64,000 bases of DNA, taken from Nansenia antarctica (lineage: Eukaryota; Chordata; Actinopteri; Argentiniformes; Microstomatidae). The stretch's first letter is position 1. The number at the start of each line of letters is the position of its first letter. This document shows, one piece after another, positions 19,501-28,807 of the stretch. The DNA is taken from positions 35,253,179-35,317,178 of the forward strand of contig OZ022342.1 of assembly GCA_963989245.1 (NCBI GenBank), in the 5' to 3' direction. The translations under genes were made by a program, and so were the position numbers. The notes under the pieces were generated by a model that saw only the letters and a list, made by a program, of their open reading frames with translations, searched no databases and was not told where the DNA came from.

Positions 19501-20493
19501 CTTTGCCCACAGGTCGGCTGGCACGTTCTGCATCATTTCTTCTCTGAGGTCTCTGTCAGCTTGTACAGGAAGGATTAGCTGGTTCATTAGCTTCACAGTC
19601 TGCGGATGTCCTATTCCTTGAGCAGAGATCATCAGTTTTGTGAACTGTCCATCAATGCTCCTCCAGATAGCAGGGTTTTCTTTTGTCGTTACAAATCTGG
19701 CTTTTTCTGAGTCTGCCATCATTGCCCCTAAATGCTTCTGCTTATAGTGTTCAGATATCATAAGTGTCACATGAGGGATGCTACCCTCAATCTTATGCTC
19801 CTGATCTAGATAAGTGTCACTGTTTATCTTCATAGCCACTCCCTGAGGGCCTAGGATTATACAACTTGCACTAAGCTGTACCTGTTTTGGCTGATGCTTC
19901 AGCCACTCATCTGGGGTTGCATCTGCAACTTCTCTAAAATACTGGAGTGTACAATGCAATGGATCAGTAGGCCTTCTGGCCTCTGCCATGTGTGCCAGGA
20001 TATAATTGTCCCACATCCTTGCTGGTTCCATTAGGTCTGGGCTAAGCCCTCCCACCCAATATACCATAGATGCGTTGTTGTCCATCATGACAGACAGTTG
20101 TCTGTTCTCTTGTGGCACTGTCACCTGACAGCCGTCCGGTGTGCATTTCACGGTACAATTTAACTGGCATAGTGCATCTCTCCCTAGTAGCCCTATTGGC
20201 GTGTGTTCTGATACAAGTATTGACAGATTTGCTCTCTGTCCTTTGTACTCTAAGCTTACAAGCTCAGTGGTAGGGATCAGCTGTTTAATTCCCTCGAATC
20301 CGATTGTCTTCACATATCTCCCAGACATAGGAAGGTGCGTGGCGTCTTCAGGCTTCAGACAGGTGTAGGCTGCTCCACTGTCCACCATCAATTCTAATGG
20401 ACGTTGGTTGACCGACACCCATATTGTAGGTTCATCTTCAGGCCTGTTTGTCACCACCAGCTGGCACCCCCCTTTCGGATCTTCTGGGCACCC
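15973..20493 (-). CDS. pol: ERV1 Pol (protease, reverse transcriptase, RNase H, integrase)
   Basis: The frame follows the gag amber codon in the same phase and runs for about 1,500 residues. Numbering from the GTG at 20457, the domains are: protease with DSGA at 26-29 and GLLGRDAL near 89; reverse transcriptase with YMDD at 500-503; RNase H beginning TDGSCYR near 809; and integrase with an HHCC zinc region (about 1025-1060), catalytic regions VIDYVDM, SSDNGKEF and ERMNG (about 1093-1190), and a C-terminal GPYEV motif of the GPY/F type. All main catalytic residues are present and no internal stop is seen. The tail overlaps env by about 540 bases. Translation would need amber readthrough. Confidence 0.93.
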   Translation of the reverse strand, partial: GCPEDPKGGCQLVVTNRPEDEPTIWVSVNQRPLELMVDSGAAYTCLKPEDATHLPMSGRYVKTIGFEGIKQLIPTTELVSLEYKGQRANLSILVSEHTPIGLLGRDALCQLNCTVKCTPDGCQVTVPQENRQLSVMMDNNASMVYWVGGLSPDLMEPARMWDNYILAHMAEARRPTDPLHCTLQYFREVADATPDEWLKHQPKQVQLSASCIILGPQGVAMKINSDTYLDQEHKIEGSIPHVTLMISEHYKQKHLGAMMADSEKARFVTTKENPAIWRSIDGQFTKLMISAQGIGHPQTVKLMNQLILPVQADRDLREEMMQNVPADLWAKNSTDIGFVKSARPLRVELIPGAEPPWKNQYPLKQEAIDGIEPQIKGLLEAGVLKITQYPLSNTPLLPVTKPDGSYRLVHDLRAVNEVVVSYPAEVPDPHVLLTQIPSTAKVFTVIDLCGAFFSIPLSVESQGLFGFTYKGQHYQYTRMPQGYKHSPHVFNQVLREDLDGLEQMISSTAIQYMDDILLCAPDEETCHRDSVKLLKVLAEKGHKVSKKKLQYCQEKVTYLGQSITQGHRSVTNEHLEAIQKAPKPRTVREMMMFLGITGYSSAWVEDYSRLVAPLRGMIKETGSDNLQSCITWTREADLAFETIKHKLQEAPALALPDYSKEFGLYVSSSAEGKYACAVLTQPTGIGPSPQPVAYYSVAYSEVEMGFAPCYRAMAGAYLMYEKATALTMGYPITILCHHSLRNLLNQGKYTLTMPRIRDYYRMLEREDVTLLRCNTLNPAETLPTPEDGEPHDCVKEATRYSKLRADLLALPLKEADVEYWTDGSCYRVGEHLRAGYAIVRSQNSKFIVEQAEAVPQPCSAQLAELIALTEACNLGTGQRVTVYTDSAYAHNVCHLHGAVWKGRGFKKTDGSPIQHHAQIMKLLQAMMKPRELAIVKCAAHRSDSSHVTQGNRAADDAAKAITGADKAGKVLLVTHEVQLQGMVTLEDLLMLQSEANALDKNLWLTRGASQDDTGLWRNHEGLVVAPPDLLGVLIQEAHGLAHVSRGEVRRKITKEYGFWAPYLLEQIDHVLGQCVVCLKNNIRPGIPVGTGHIPTPNGPMKHLVIDYVDMIQPIAGYRYMLVVVDRFSRWVEACPTRRKDAQSVAKFLCREVMPRFGIPDRISSDNGKEFVDKTVKLILQKLGIKQRLGCIYSPQSQGIVERMNGVLKNRLSKVCKHTGLNWLEGLPLALMACRSSEIRGLHLTPHELVMGRIMTAPCVRTSGKGPSLALLESDMKAYVQYMTNRQKSISSYVLHKQEREEEVNAQERKDALQPGDKVYVKVYRRKWHEARREGPYEVVRCTGTALQIKGSLTWYHVHHCIKAPNEDDEGEPQQDGEEIPGDEEVHSLDIQADEDVGEYLRHDADDAGGLVPDPVQPTDEWVNGDREGSSDCDTPLGGSTEPGVAPVVTPSDRDNAPDGDVSNPGGCPDRGTIERHRPVSDTPQPVRPRKTPRPIRRKLKPCRFRD

Positions 20494-22737
20494 CTATAGC
20501 GCAGCTGCTGGGCCTCCATAGGGGTTCACCACTCCTGGAGCCGGTGCAGCAGGGGGCTTATCTCCTCCTTTCTGTTTCCCCCCTGCGCCCCCCTGGTTCT
20601 TCTTAAAGCAGGTACGTTTTAAGTGTCCATACTGGCCGCATACGAAACATGGTCCTAGTACCCTCCTCGGTGCTGTGGTCCATCCCTCTTGTGGTGGTCC
20701 TTGGCCAGGCTGGTTGTATGGAACCACTTGCACCCCTGGTGGCCCCTGTGGGTATGGATTCCCCCCTTGTGGCCCCTGTGGGTATGACTGGGGAGGGACT
20801 ATTTGCAGTTGCTGTGGCTGAGATGGGACCTGTAGGGCTATAGTCTGCTCTCTCTCTTTGGTTTTCTTGCCTTCTGTCAATTGCACTTGAGTTAGTTTTC
20901 TGAGTGAGTCCTCGTCTTGTGCCTTCTGTGCCTGAATCTTCTTTCTAAATAATTCTACTTGGTGCGCTATGTTGTCTATATAAACAGCCTTGCTCATGTG
21001 TCGTAGGCCCACCACTTCTGCTAACTTGTTCTTAACTGGGGTAGGGAGACCTTGTTGAATCTTTTCCCTGATTATGGCTTTTTCTAACGGGTTATCTTCG
21101 GCATCCTTCCCTGTCACACTTCTCCATTGAGAGTGCACACGGGCAACGTACCCCCGGGGATTTTCATCTCCCCCCAGTGGCTTCACAATGACATTGTCTG
21201 GGTGAATGTGAGTAGGGTATGTTTCTCTGATTGCCTTCCACAGCTTGCCTCTGTTTGCTGCGAAGAGTTCTGGATCATACACGGATGTATCGATATATCT
21301 ATGAAGTCCCGCCTTCATCAATATTTCCTGCATGGTGTCCAATCCTGTAATGGTAGCTAAGAGTCTTTTCAAATCCCCCATAGCAGCGTGCGTCCCTGTC
21401 AATCTCACGTCGACTTGCGCCGTCCAAGGGTGGCCTCCATCTTCCAGGACTGGGAGTTTTTCGATCACTTCTGACAGATCCGTATGATTCCAAGGACGAT
21501 ATTCCATCTGGTTACCTCGAATCAGCACTGGGAAGTTCCCCTGAGTTTCCTCTTCTTCCGATGCTGTTTCATAATCGCTTACTTGTGGCTCTTGTGGCTC
21601 CGTTTTTACTTCCCGCCTTGGTGTCGCTTCCCGCCTTGGTGTCGCTTCCCGCCTTGGTGTCGCTCCGGACCTTGGGGAGTTCAACCGGGATGCAGGTGAT
21701 GCTGCCGCTTGAGATTGACGACACGTTTCTCTTTCTACGTCTAGGTCCTGCAGCTGTTGTCTGTATTCCTCTTCGTTTCTTAGGATTTTCGCACGGAGTT
21801 TTCTTGCCCTCCTTTCTCCCTCCTCTTCATCCCTGTCTTCCTGCAGCTTCATCTTCTTTTGCTTTAAGCTCTCTCTTCTCTTCCCTGCCTTCAGAGACTT
21901 CTGCTCATCTTCCGAACTATTTTCTTCTTTTCCCTTCTTATAGCGTATTTTCCCTCCCTGCTTTTCGGCCCTGGCTAGTAGTTTTCTTATCGGAGAACTG
22001 TAGCCTCCTTGTGCATTGCTGTCATCACTGGAATCTTTGCCATCTCCTCCACTGCCATCTTCACCGTCATCCGTCTTGTCCCTCCTGTCGTCCCCTTTTC
22101 CCCTCGGCTCCTCCTTCTTTTTCTGTTTGGCACCTGACCTGTTCTCTGGTTCGAAGTCCACGGTCACTTTCGCTCTTCCCCTCTCTAGTACATTTTCATC
22201 CTTATCTTTGATAGTGAAGGTTCCACTCGTACTTAGGACAGGGACCTGAGGGTAGATCCGCTGAGAATTGTCCTCCAGTCTCTTGGCATAGGGAGGAGGA
22301 CTGGAGATTGGAGCTGTGTGTGAGAATGGAATGTTCACTTTCTCTTCCATTGCTTTGGCCAATTCATCTCTTTTTTCTGGATCCATGTGAGCTGTTTTCT
22401 CTTTCCAAGCTAATGCTACTTTCTGCCCCTCTACCTTGAAGAGGTCTAAAATAGCTAACTCTAACCTGCGTTTCTCTGATCTAATCTTTCCTTTTTGATG
22501 CGCCTTATGTGCATTGATAAGTATCTCCAATGTTGCAATTAATTGTAAATCAAAGGTGCCCTCTGCTGGCCATGGTTGTTCAATGTCTGCCCAACGAATA
22601 TTCCATTTCGTTGATATCTCGCTAATCTCCTTAACAAGAGGATTCATTTTTTCCACTATAGCCACAGGAGATGAATTTGCTAATATTCCCTTGCCTGTAT
22701 TAACAGCCCTCACAATGTTACTGGGTTTGGCTCCCAT
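20494..22737 (-). CDS. gag: ERV1 Gag polyprotein
   Basis: An open frame of 747 codons starting MGAKPSN, a glycine at position 2 that fits N-myristoylation of matrix. A PPPYAK late-domain motif lies near residue 140. A long charged, coiled-coil-like middle includes a triple ATPRRE repeat (plus positions 21601-21660). The capsid-like region follows. The nucleocapsid carries one CCHC zinc knuckle (CFVCGQYGHLKRTC) and Gln/Pro-rich flanks. Gag normally assembles the particle and packages RNA. It ends in TAG directly followed by GGGTGC, in frame with pol. The unusually long charged middle makes it larger than typical gammaretroviral Gag. Confidence 0.92.
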   Translation of the reverse strand: MGAKPSNIVRAVNTGKGILANSSPVAIVEKMNPLVKEISEISTKWNIRWADIEQPWPAEGTFDLQLIATLEILINAHKAHQKGKIRSEKRRLELAILDLFKVEGQKVALAWKEKTAHMDPEKRDELAKAMEEKVNIPFSHTAPISSPPPYAKRLEDNSQRIYPQVPVLSTSGTFTIKDKDENVLERGRAKVTVDFEPENRSGAKQKKKEEPRGKGDDRRDKTDDGEDGSGGDGKDSSDDSNAQGGYSSPIRKLLARAEKQGGKIRYKKGKEENSSEDEQKSLKAGKRRESLKQKKMKLQEDRDEEEGERRARKLRAKILRNEEEYRQQLQDLDVERETCRQSQAAASPASRLNSPRSGATPRREATPRREATPRREVKTEPQEPQVSDYETASEEEETQGNFPVLIRGNQMEYRPWNHTDLSEVIEKLPVLEDGGHPWTAQVDVRLTGTHAAMGDLKRLLATITGLDTMQEILMKAGLHRYIDTSVYDPELFAANRGKLWKAIRETYPTHIHPDNVIVKPLGGDENPRGYVARVHSQWRSVTGKDAEDNPLEKAIIREKIQQGLPTPVKNKLAEVVGLRHMSKAVYIDNIAHQVELFRKKIQAQKAQDEDSLRKLTQVQLTEGKKTKEREQTIALQVPSQPQQLQIVPPQSYPQGPQGGNPYPQGPPGVQVVPYNQPGQGPPQEGWTTAPRRVLGPCFVCGQYGHLKRTCFKKNQGGAGGKQKGGDKPPAAPAPGVVNPYGGPAAAL

Positions 22738-25211
22738 GTTTGAAATATTTATACTGCTTAATATGCTGAAAATATGCTATAAGGTGTACTTTCCTTACAA
22801 CCCACCTTCTGTTGCTGTATCTGCTAAACAGATGCTAGTCCAACTCTTAACTGTGTCAACTGTCCACACAGAACACTACAACTCCGGAACAACGGATTGT
22901 TTCAGTGGTATTGTGTATTATTGACTTAAATGTAATCTATGTGTATGCGTTTTAATCTAAATGGTTTTTTCCCTTATTATGTATGAATGTGTCACTTAAT
23001 TGCTCAATCAATATTAATTATAGTTCAGGTCAACTTAATTATTAAACTACAAAGGCTGTTCAACACAATTATCAAATTACAAAAAGCAGGTCACGCTTTA
23101 AGTCTTTCTGATCCACAACCCCTTGCTTGATCAATCCTCAGATAGAAACTGTTCTGCTATTCTTTAATCAAGAACTGTGAAAAAAGAACTTAACTTCAAA
23201 TAAAAAGATGTAAAACACGAATATTAATCACGACCTGTAAAGAAATCGACTTGTCATTGGGAAGGAATAAAATGATTAATTATTCATTACAATCTGTAAG
23301 GAAATCGATTTGTTATTTGAAAGGAACAAAATGATCAATTATCAATTACAATCTGGAAGGAAATCGACCTGCTACTCGGAAGGAATGCACAATCAACTAG
23401 ACTTAGTCATTTACACTTCATTGATGAAATCCTGTGGAAGAAAACGTCATCCCTAGACCACTATAAACCAATTGCTCAAAGTTTTGTGAAAACTGAAAAT
23501 GAAATAATCTGAATAATTAATTAAATCAATTTGTAATTACTTAAATTAATTGAAGTAACCCTCCATTTATCATTGTAAAAGACTATATCGTCGACCTCAG
23601 GCGGATGCACTGATGGAGAACCAGTGTTCCAGTGTGATTCGTATTCCGTCCACTGGAGAGCAGCAAACAATTAAAAATGTCTTATATTGTTTCATCCACT
23701 AGAGGGCAGTACACAATTAAAAACGTCCTATCTTGTTTTATCCACCAGAGGGCAGTACACAATTAAAAACGTCCTATCTTGTTTTATCCACCAGATGGCA
23801 GTAAAGAATTAAAAACGTCCTATCGTGTCTTGACCAGTAGAGGCCGCCACACCGAAGATGTTTTACAGAATGACTACCTTACCTAAAACTCTCAATCTAT
23901 CTTTTTTATTTTTACAATCTAACCCTAAATCAATTGTTAAGTGAAATGAATGAATGATTCGTTAGACTTATTCACTATATCATCATATACATTGATTTAA
24001 AACTTATGGAATCAATCAATTGTTCTGGGAAACAGAAAATGAATGCTCTGAATAATTAATTCAACTGATAAGTAATTAATTAAATTAATTAAAGTAATTT
24101 GCTATAGAACAATCAATTAAAAACATCAATCTATGAGTGATCTCTACAGATCTCTCGTCAACATTCTATGCAAGCAGGCAGGGCCGTTTTATTGGGGTCT
24201 GTGACCCTGCTGTGATTCTGCTCAGGGAAAGCAGCCTTGTCTAGACTCACGCACAAATGCCACATATGCTTTGAATCTAACCTAAAGTCACAATCTATCT
24301 CTATTTTTATCAATCCCAGTCTATGTGTATGGTTTTATCGTTATCTTTTAAGAGATGAGTACTGACATTTATCAAAACCCGCGCGTGTGTATTTGAAAAA
24401 AATGAATGTCAGGGGGAAAAAAGCCAAGACTGTAAGATTAATCTTCACAACACTGCTTTTCCACAATAATTATTATTCTCCACGACACAGCAATTCTCAA
24501 GATAATCTTATTCAAATACTTCTAAAATGGCACATGCTTTTTACTAGGCCCTGTGTGTCTACTGAGGCTGCATCCTTTCACACAAAGGAAGAAATTGGCG
24601 CCAATTCAGACATGCATTCACCCAAAGAAAAAATAGCGCCCTTTCCAACTAGCGGCCTTGTTCGCAGGTCTGACATGCGTTTCAGACAAAGAAATAATAT
24701 GGCGCCCTTTTCAACTAGCCACGTTTTTCCTCCGTGCTCCCAAGTAATTTAACAATGCATATCTCTAAAATAGCGCTATTTTCTGCTCACTAGCACGGAC
24801 TCTGCTCTTTCAAACTAGGAATTCCAATTCCATACCATTTGAACAGAGCTATCTCCTGAGCTTTTACACTCCACCAGACTATTGCCTGATACAAATCACA
24901 GTTATTAGCCCGCTTAGAAAAACGTCTTCCCCTAGCTTATGCTAATACCTTGTTCTTAAAACAAGACTACAGCAGCTGTTCTCTGCTATACCACAATAAT
25001 AACCACACACACGATAAAAAATCGTACAATTAAAACACTTTTCTCAATACAGGCTTTATAACCCGGCTCTCTCTGACTACTCTACCCAGTTATATATTAA
25101 AGAAGATCCGTTTAAAATATAGCTTACACAGTCTAATTTGCACAGCTTCGCCTTGTACTTACTATTCCCCTGGAGAGCTGCAAAACGACCGATCCAGAGC
25201 TATTAAAAAGG
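22738..25211 (-). other. ERV1 long 5' leader
   Basis: About 2.5 kb lies between the primer site and gag, far more than the few hundred bases typical of simple retroviruses. No frame of note exists on the viral strand. It contains a 59-bp tandem repeat (three 'gaaatcga' cores at 23242, 23301 and 23360) and a fivefold 46-bp repeat (23650-23847). Near 24590-24720 are related stretches around 'ttggcgcc', 'tagcgccc' and 'tggcgccc'. Packaging signals and splice donor should lie here but cannot be pinned down by eye. Confidence 0.7.
23650..23879 (+). repeat. 46-bp tandem repeat carrying CTCF-like motifs
   Basis: Five units start at 23650, 23696, 23742, 23788 and 23834, exactly 46 bp apart. Their cores read ccactggagagcag, ccactagagggcag, ccaccagagggcag, ccaccagatggcag and ccagtagaggccgc on the plus strand. 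The middle copies closely match the known CTCF core (CCASYAGRKGGCRS, from memory). Function is inferred. Confidence 0.75.
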
Positions 25212-25229
25212 GTCCCTTCGTGGTTGCCA
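25212..25229 (-). promoter_or_regulatory. ERV1 primer binding site, tRNA-Arg type
   Basis: On the minus strand it reads TGGCAACCACGAAGGGAC, four bases inside the 5' LTR. It is complementary to the 3' end of a vertebrate tRNA-Arg (UCG-type, from memory). Confidence 0.75.
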
Positions 25230-25233
25230 CTTA

Positions 25234-25703
25234 TGTCGAATATTTTCTCTGTTTCAGTGATAAAGAAGAGGTGAAAACTTCTGGCCCAGGTTTAAAAGTA
25301 TTTATTCAAAAAAGGTCGGGTCTTCAGATTACAGGCACACTAAACAGTCACAGTCGAGATAGTCAGCAGAGCAGGCCGCTCGCGCCTCTGCACAGAAGTC
25401 TTATAGCCCTCCTCCTAGGCCTCTGATTGGCCTAGACCCTCGGGGGCGTGCATATGCGTGTGTGTGTGACTGCGCATGCGCAACAATTCGTGTGTGTGTG
25501 TCAGCACATGTGCGACAACTCGTGTGTGTGTGTCAGCACATGTGCGACAATTGAGATCGTTTGTAAATGAAATAATAAAGTATTCAATAAAGTGTATTTG
25601 AGGTAATAAAAATATACGTGTAATATGTGTAAAATATACGTGAATATATGTGTAAAATATACGTGAATATAAGAAGGCCATTAATGTGTAAAAATATACT
25701 ACA
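25234..25703 (-). repeat. ERV1 5' LTR
   Basis: This 470-bp copy lies upstream of gag on the minus strand. A CTATAAG box is at plus positions 25400-25406 and AATAAA at 25301-25306, giving the usual U3-R-U5 order. It matches the 3' LTR except for one additional gt. Confidence 0.93.
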
Positions 25704-26074
25704 CATCCTAGATGCTCTATTTACAGTTTGCATTGGCTGCGTTCGTAAACTCGCTTTGGAATCTGATCAGCTCTCATGGAATGCCTCTTGTCCAATCAAA
25801 TGACTTGGTCCCTTTATGACATTGACCCAGTGTGCGCTCCGGCGTTCTCAGAGCAAATTTACGAACGCACTTTACATTGTGGCAGTTGATGCACCAGTGT
25901 TTTCGTTTGAAAACGTGGGATAGATTTGTCAGAATGAGTATCAGTATTTACATGTTACAATAAGGTTAATGTAGCTAAAATATACATTCTAATTGTTGAG
26001 TTTATATTTGTTGGTTTGATGTTGTTAGCCTGAAGGATGTTAATTGTTAGGATGAAAACCCGAAACTTTCCAGG
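25704..26074. other. Middle piece of the hAT-like host element, between the two proviruses
   Basis: About 370 bp without coding potential. It contains 'ggctgcgttcgtaaactcgc' and, inverted, 'aaatttacgaacgcac', a palindromic pattern seen in fish non-autonomous hAT elements. The last bases before ERV2 are its TSD, cttg at 26075-26078. Confidence 0.6.
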
Positions 26075-26078
26075 CTTG

Positions 26079-26823
26079 TGTTGGGAATTTGTATTAAAAT
26101 AACTAGAAGTGATAAATCATGTACTATGTGCTCATTTAAATAATATGTGACTGAGGTCAGTTGAGAACAATAGGAAGGTCACGCAAAGCCAAAAGATAGG
26201 TTCTGTTTTTGAGCGACAAGAAGAATACAAGCTCCTGACTAAAAGAACGTTTTATGATTCAAACTGCCTGTAAATTACTTATTTTTACCTATGTGCTAAC
26301 AACCATTTTACACCTGCTGTTATAATATTCTATTTTTCTGTACTGATTTTATACTTTCATAACTAATGATTAATGATAAGTCTATTCTTCTAATACTATA
26401 TTTTAACTTGTAAATCGAATCCTAATATTACTGTGTAACTTCAATAGTTGTGTTTTCACAAGACATTCTGATAACAAGACATTCTGATAAGGACACTGAC
26501 ACAATGCTCTGCTCATACAAAGTACGGATATCACCATGAGAACGGGAGGCTAGCAGGACACACTGCTGATAACACACAGTACACTCTCGCGCACCCACAC
26601 AGGGAGAAGTTGAAGACATTTTCCATGGAAATGAACTATTATTGCTTGCTGATGTGCTTGAATAAATATTATCTTAATGAACAGTTCAGTAGTGGTGCCT
26701 AATATTTGATTGGATCATATCATCTTAAGAAGTGATATCAAGGACGTCTCGTTGAGATTAAACGAACTCGCTTGTAAGTGACGACTCAATTAAATCGATT
26801 CTGGAGAAGTTGATCGCCTTACA
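26079..26823 (+). repeat. ERV2 5' LTR, shortened
   Basis: This 745-bp LTR begins tgttgggaattt and ends gccttaca. The AATAAA signal is at 26661-26666. Compared with the 3' LTR it lacks about 222 bp after 'gttgaag' (near 26614), including the TATA box. Confidence 0.92.
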
Positions 26824-26827
26824 AAAT

Positions 26828-26845
26828 TGGTGACCCCGACGTGAT
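26828..26845 (+). promoter_or_regulatory. ERV2 primer binding site, tRNA-Trp type
   Basis: The 18 bases tggtgaccccgacgtgat match the tRNA-Trp primer site known from avian alpharetroviruses. It sits four bases inside the LTR, the same spacing as in ERV1. Confidence 0.9.
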
Positions 26846-28643
26846 CTTCAACGGGATGCAAGGAGGAGTGGGCGAGGCTGGGTTCGGACTGAGCACTTCC
26901 ACGGTACCAAGACAAAAGAGGTGAGCAGAGCCATTTAATGAAATCTGCTTAGGTAGACAATAGTGTTTTAGGTGGAAAGTGCTGGGCCTGAATCGTGTGT
27001 CAAACCCATTCTGATCTGTGTCTGTGAAGATCCGTCAAAAGTAAGGATAATCATTAATTAAATTGACATTCTATACATTATTGAACACCACTGTCTGATA
27101 TAAGCACATCTTGTATTAACTTGTAATAGACCCGCCGAGGTCTAAGGAAGGGACAGTAGCTAAGTCCTGGATATTAAGGGGTAACCAGGGGTAACCAGGC
27201 CCAGGCCCCAGGCAGGGGTAACCAGGGGTAACCAGGCCCAGGCCCCAGGCAGGGGTAACCAGGGGTAATCAGGCCCAGGCCCCAGGTTGAAATGCCTTGC
27301 AACCAAGTGAGAATTGTAGGACATTGCGAATAGGGTAGCGTCTACGGCAGGACTGCAGTCCGGTAGAGGTCCTATATTAGCGTGCCTCCTCTCACAGCGG
27401 GCGCTAAAACAATTGTGACGTTAGGATTATAAGGTTCTATCATCATTTTAGTCAAAATTTAGTTTTTTGCATAATCTGATCCATTAGGTGTTTATTAATG
27501 TGTGGTGTTATTTTTAAAATGTTGACATTTTGAGTGGGTAATTCATAAAATACAAGGGTTCCATCTCACGGAACATAGTGGAATGTAAAAACTTTGACGC
27601 TCAGTGTCTCTGAACTACCCTAAACGGAGATAGAACCTTATAATTCTAAACTCATGCAAAGGTGTTACGTAATATTGTATGTAAATCATAGTTGGAATTG
27701 TTATTATTATTGTAATTATTACTATTAAAAGGGATAGTTGAGTGAGGCGCCCTGGAGCAACTGGGGGGTGTTCCATCGGCGTCACTGGGGGAGAGTCCGG
27801 GTTTGGTCTGACGGGTCTCGCGAGAGTTCCTAAAAATATCCAGGCATATTCTGGGTCTCGCGGGAGTTGTCGGAGGTGGGCCGGGTTTTTTCCTTTGGCG
27901 GCGTTGATGGGGTGCCCCCCTGGTCTAGACTGAGTGCTCCCTGGCTTGGTATCGCTCAAATATCACTTGCAAACGTTGTAAAATATGTTATGCCTCGTTC
28001 AAGGTGTTTAAAGAAGTGTTGTGCTGCGGGTGTGATCCACCATTGAAGCGCACACAGCAGGAGAAAAAGCTCACTAGGAATGTCTCTGTTGACGCACGGT
28101 GATTTGTGTCTCACGGGTTGTATAATAGTAGTATTTTTGGTGTGTTCTGATATTGACATATTGGGTAAGGGTGGTTTTGTTTAGTTGTTCAGTTTGTTTA
28201 GTATTGGTTGGCAATAATAATATTGATGATAAGGGTGGCAGCATAGCCACACGATACAGTGAACCTTCAGTAGAATGACTATCTAGATGAGCAGATAATG
28301 CAGAACACATAAGACAGGGAATACATAGAATAGAGGACCGACAAGATAGATACACACAGAGACCCTATAAGATATAATATAAGACCTTAATTAATTTTAA
28401 AAATTAAAAAATAAAAAAATAAATACAAAGGAATAAGAAAATAAATACATGAACTATTGCATTTAATTGTTAATACATTTACACACACACCAAAAAATAT
28501 ATAGTTTTCGCTTTGTCATTCTGACTCTGTGTTGTGTGTTAGATTGATGGCACATTTTATTGAATCCATTTTTAAATCGAGTCTATATATACAACACAAC
28601 AAAATGTGGGAAAAAAGTGAAAGGCTCTGAATACTACCAAAGG

Positions 28644-28689
<46 letters not shown>

Positions 28690-28807
28690 TTATTTTTTCC
28701 TTTCTTTCTTTCTTTTTATTTTTATTTTTCTCTTTAAGACACAGCATTAAGACACAGCATTAAGACACAGCATTAAGACACCCCAAGGGGTATAGTTAAG
28801 AAACAAT
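26846..28807 (+). other. ERV2 long 5' leader with tandem repeats
   Basis: About 2 kb without a viral-strand frame. It holds a 37-bp unit repeated three times (27177-27287, containing 'aggggtaaccaggggtaacc'), a tta microsatellite (28645-28689), a pyrimidine tract, and a 13-bp unit ttaagacacagca in about 3.5 copies (28734-28781) just before gag. The microsatellite may have expanded after integration. Confidence 0.7.

Larger units (their letters stand above)
12983..25703 (-). mobile_element. ERV1: class I endogenous retrovirus, minus strand
   Basis: This 12.7-kb provirus has the order LTR, tRNA-Arg-type primer site, long leader, gag, pol, env, polypurine tract, LTR. The three main frames are open. 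Gag and Pol are in the same frame separated by one amber codon, as in gamma- and epsilonretroviruses. The two LTRs (470 and 468 bp) differ by a single gt dinucleotide, so integration was recent. The outer flanks read caac (left) and catc (right), so a clean TSD is not seen. Long leader, pol-env overlap and gamma-type TM together suggest a fish epsilon/gamma-like lineage; genus is not assigned. Confidence 0.93.

Noticed and set aside
24387..24752. A 121-codon plus-strand frame in the ERV1 leader
   Set aside because: It runs antisense to the provirus, has no recognisable motif, and spans repeated leader sequence.
27615..27959. A 114-codon minus-strand frame in the ERV2 leader
   Set aside because: Antisense to the provirus and without known motifs; most likely chance.
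28560..28763. Frame with a long tyrosine run
   Set aside because: It is a translated tta microsatellite and pyrimidine tract.
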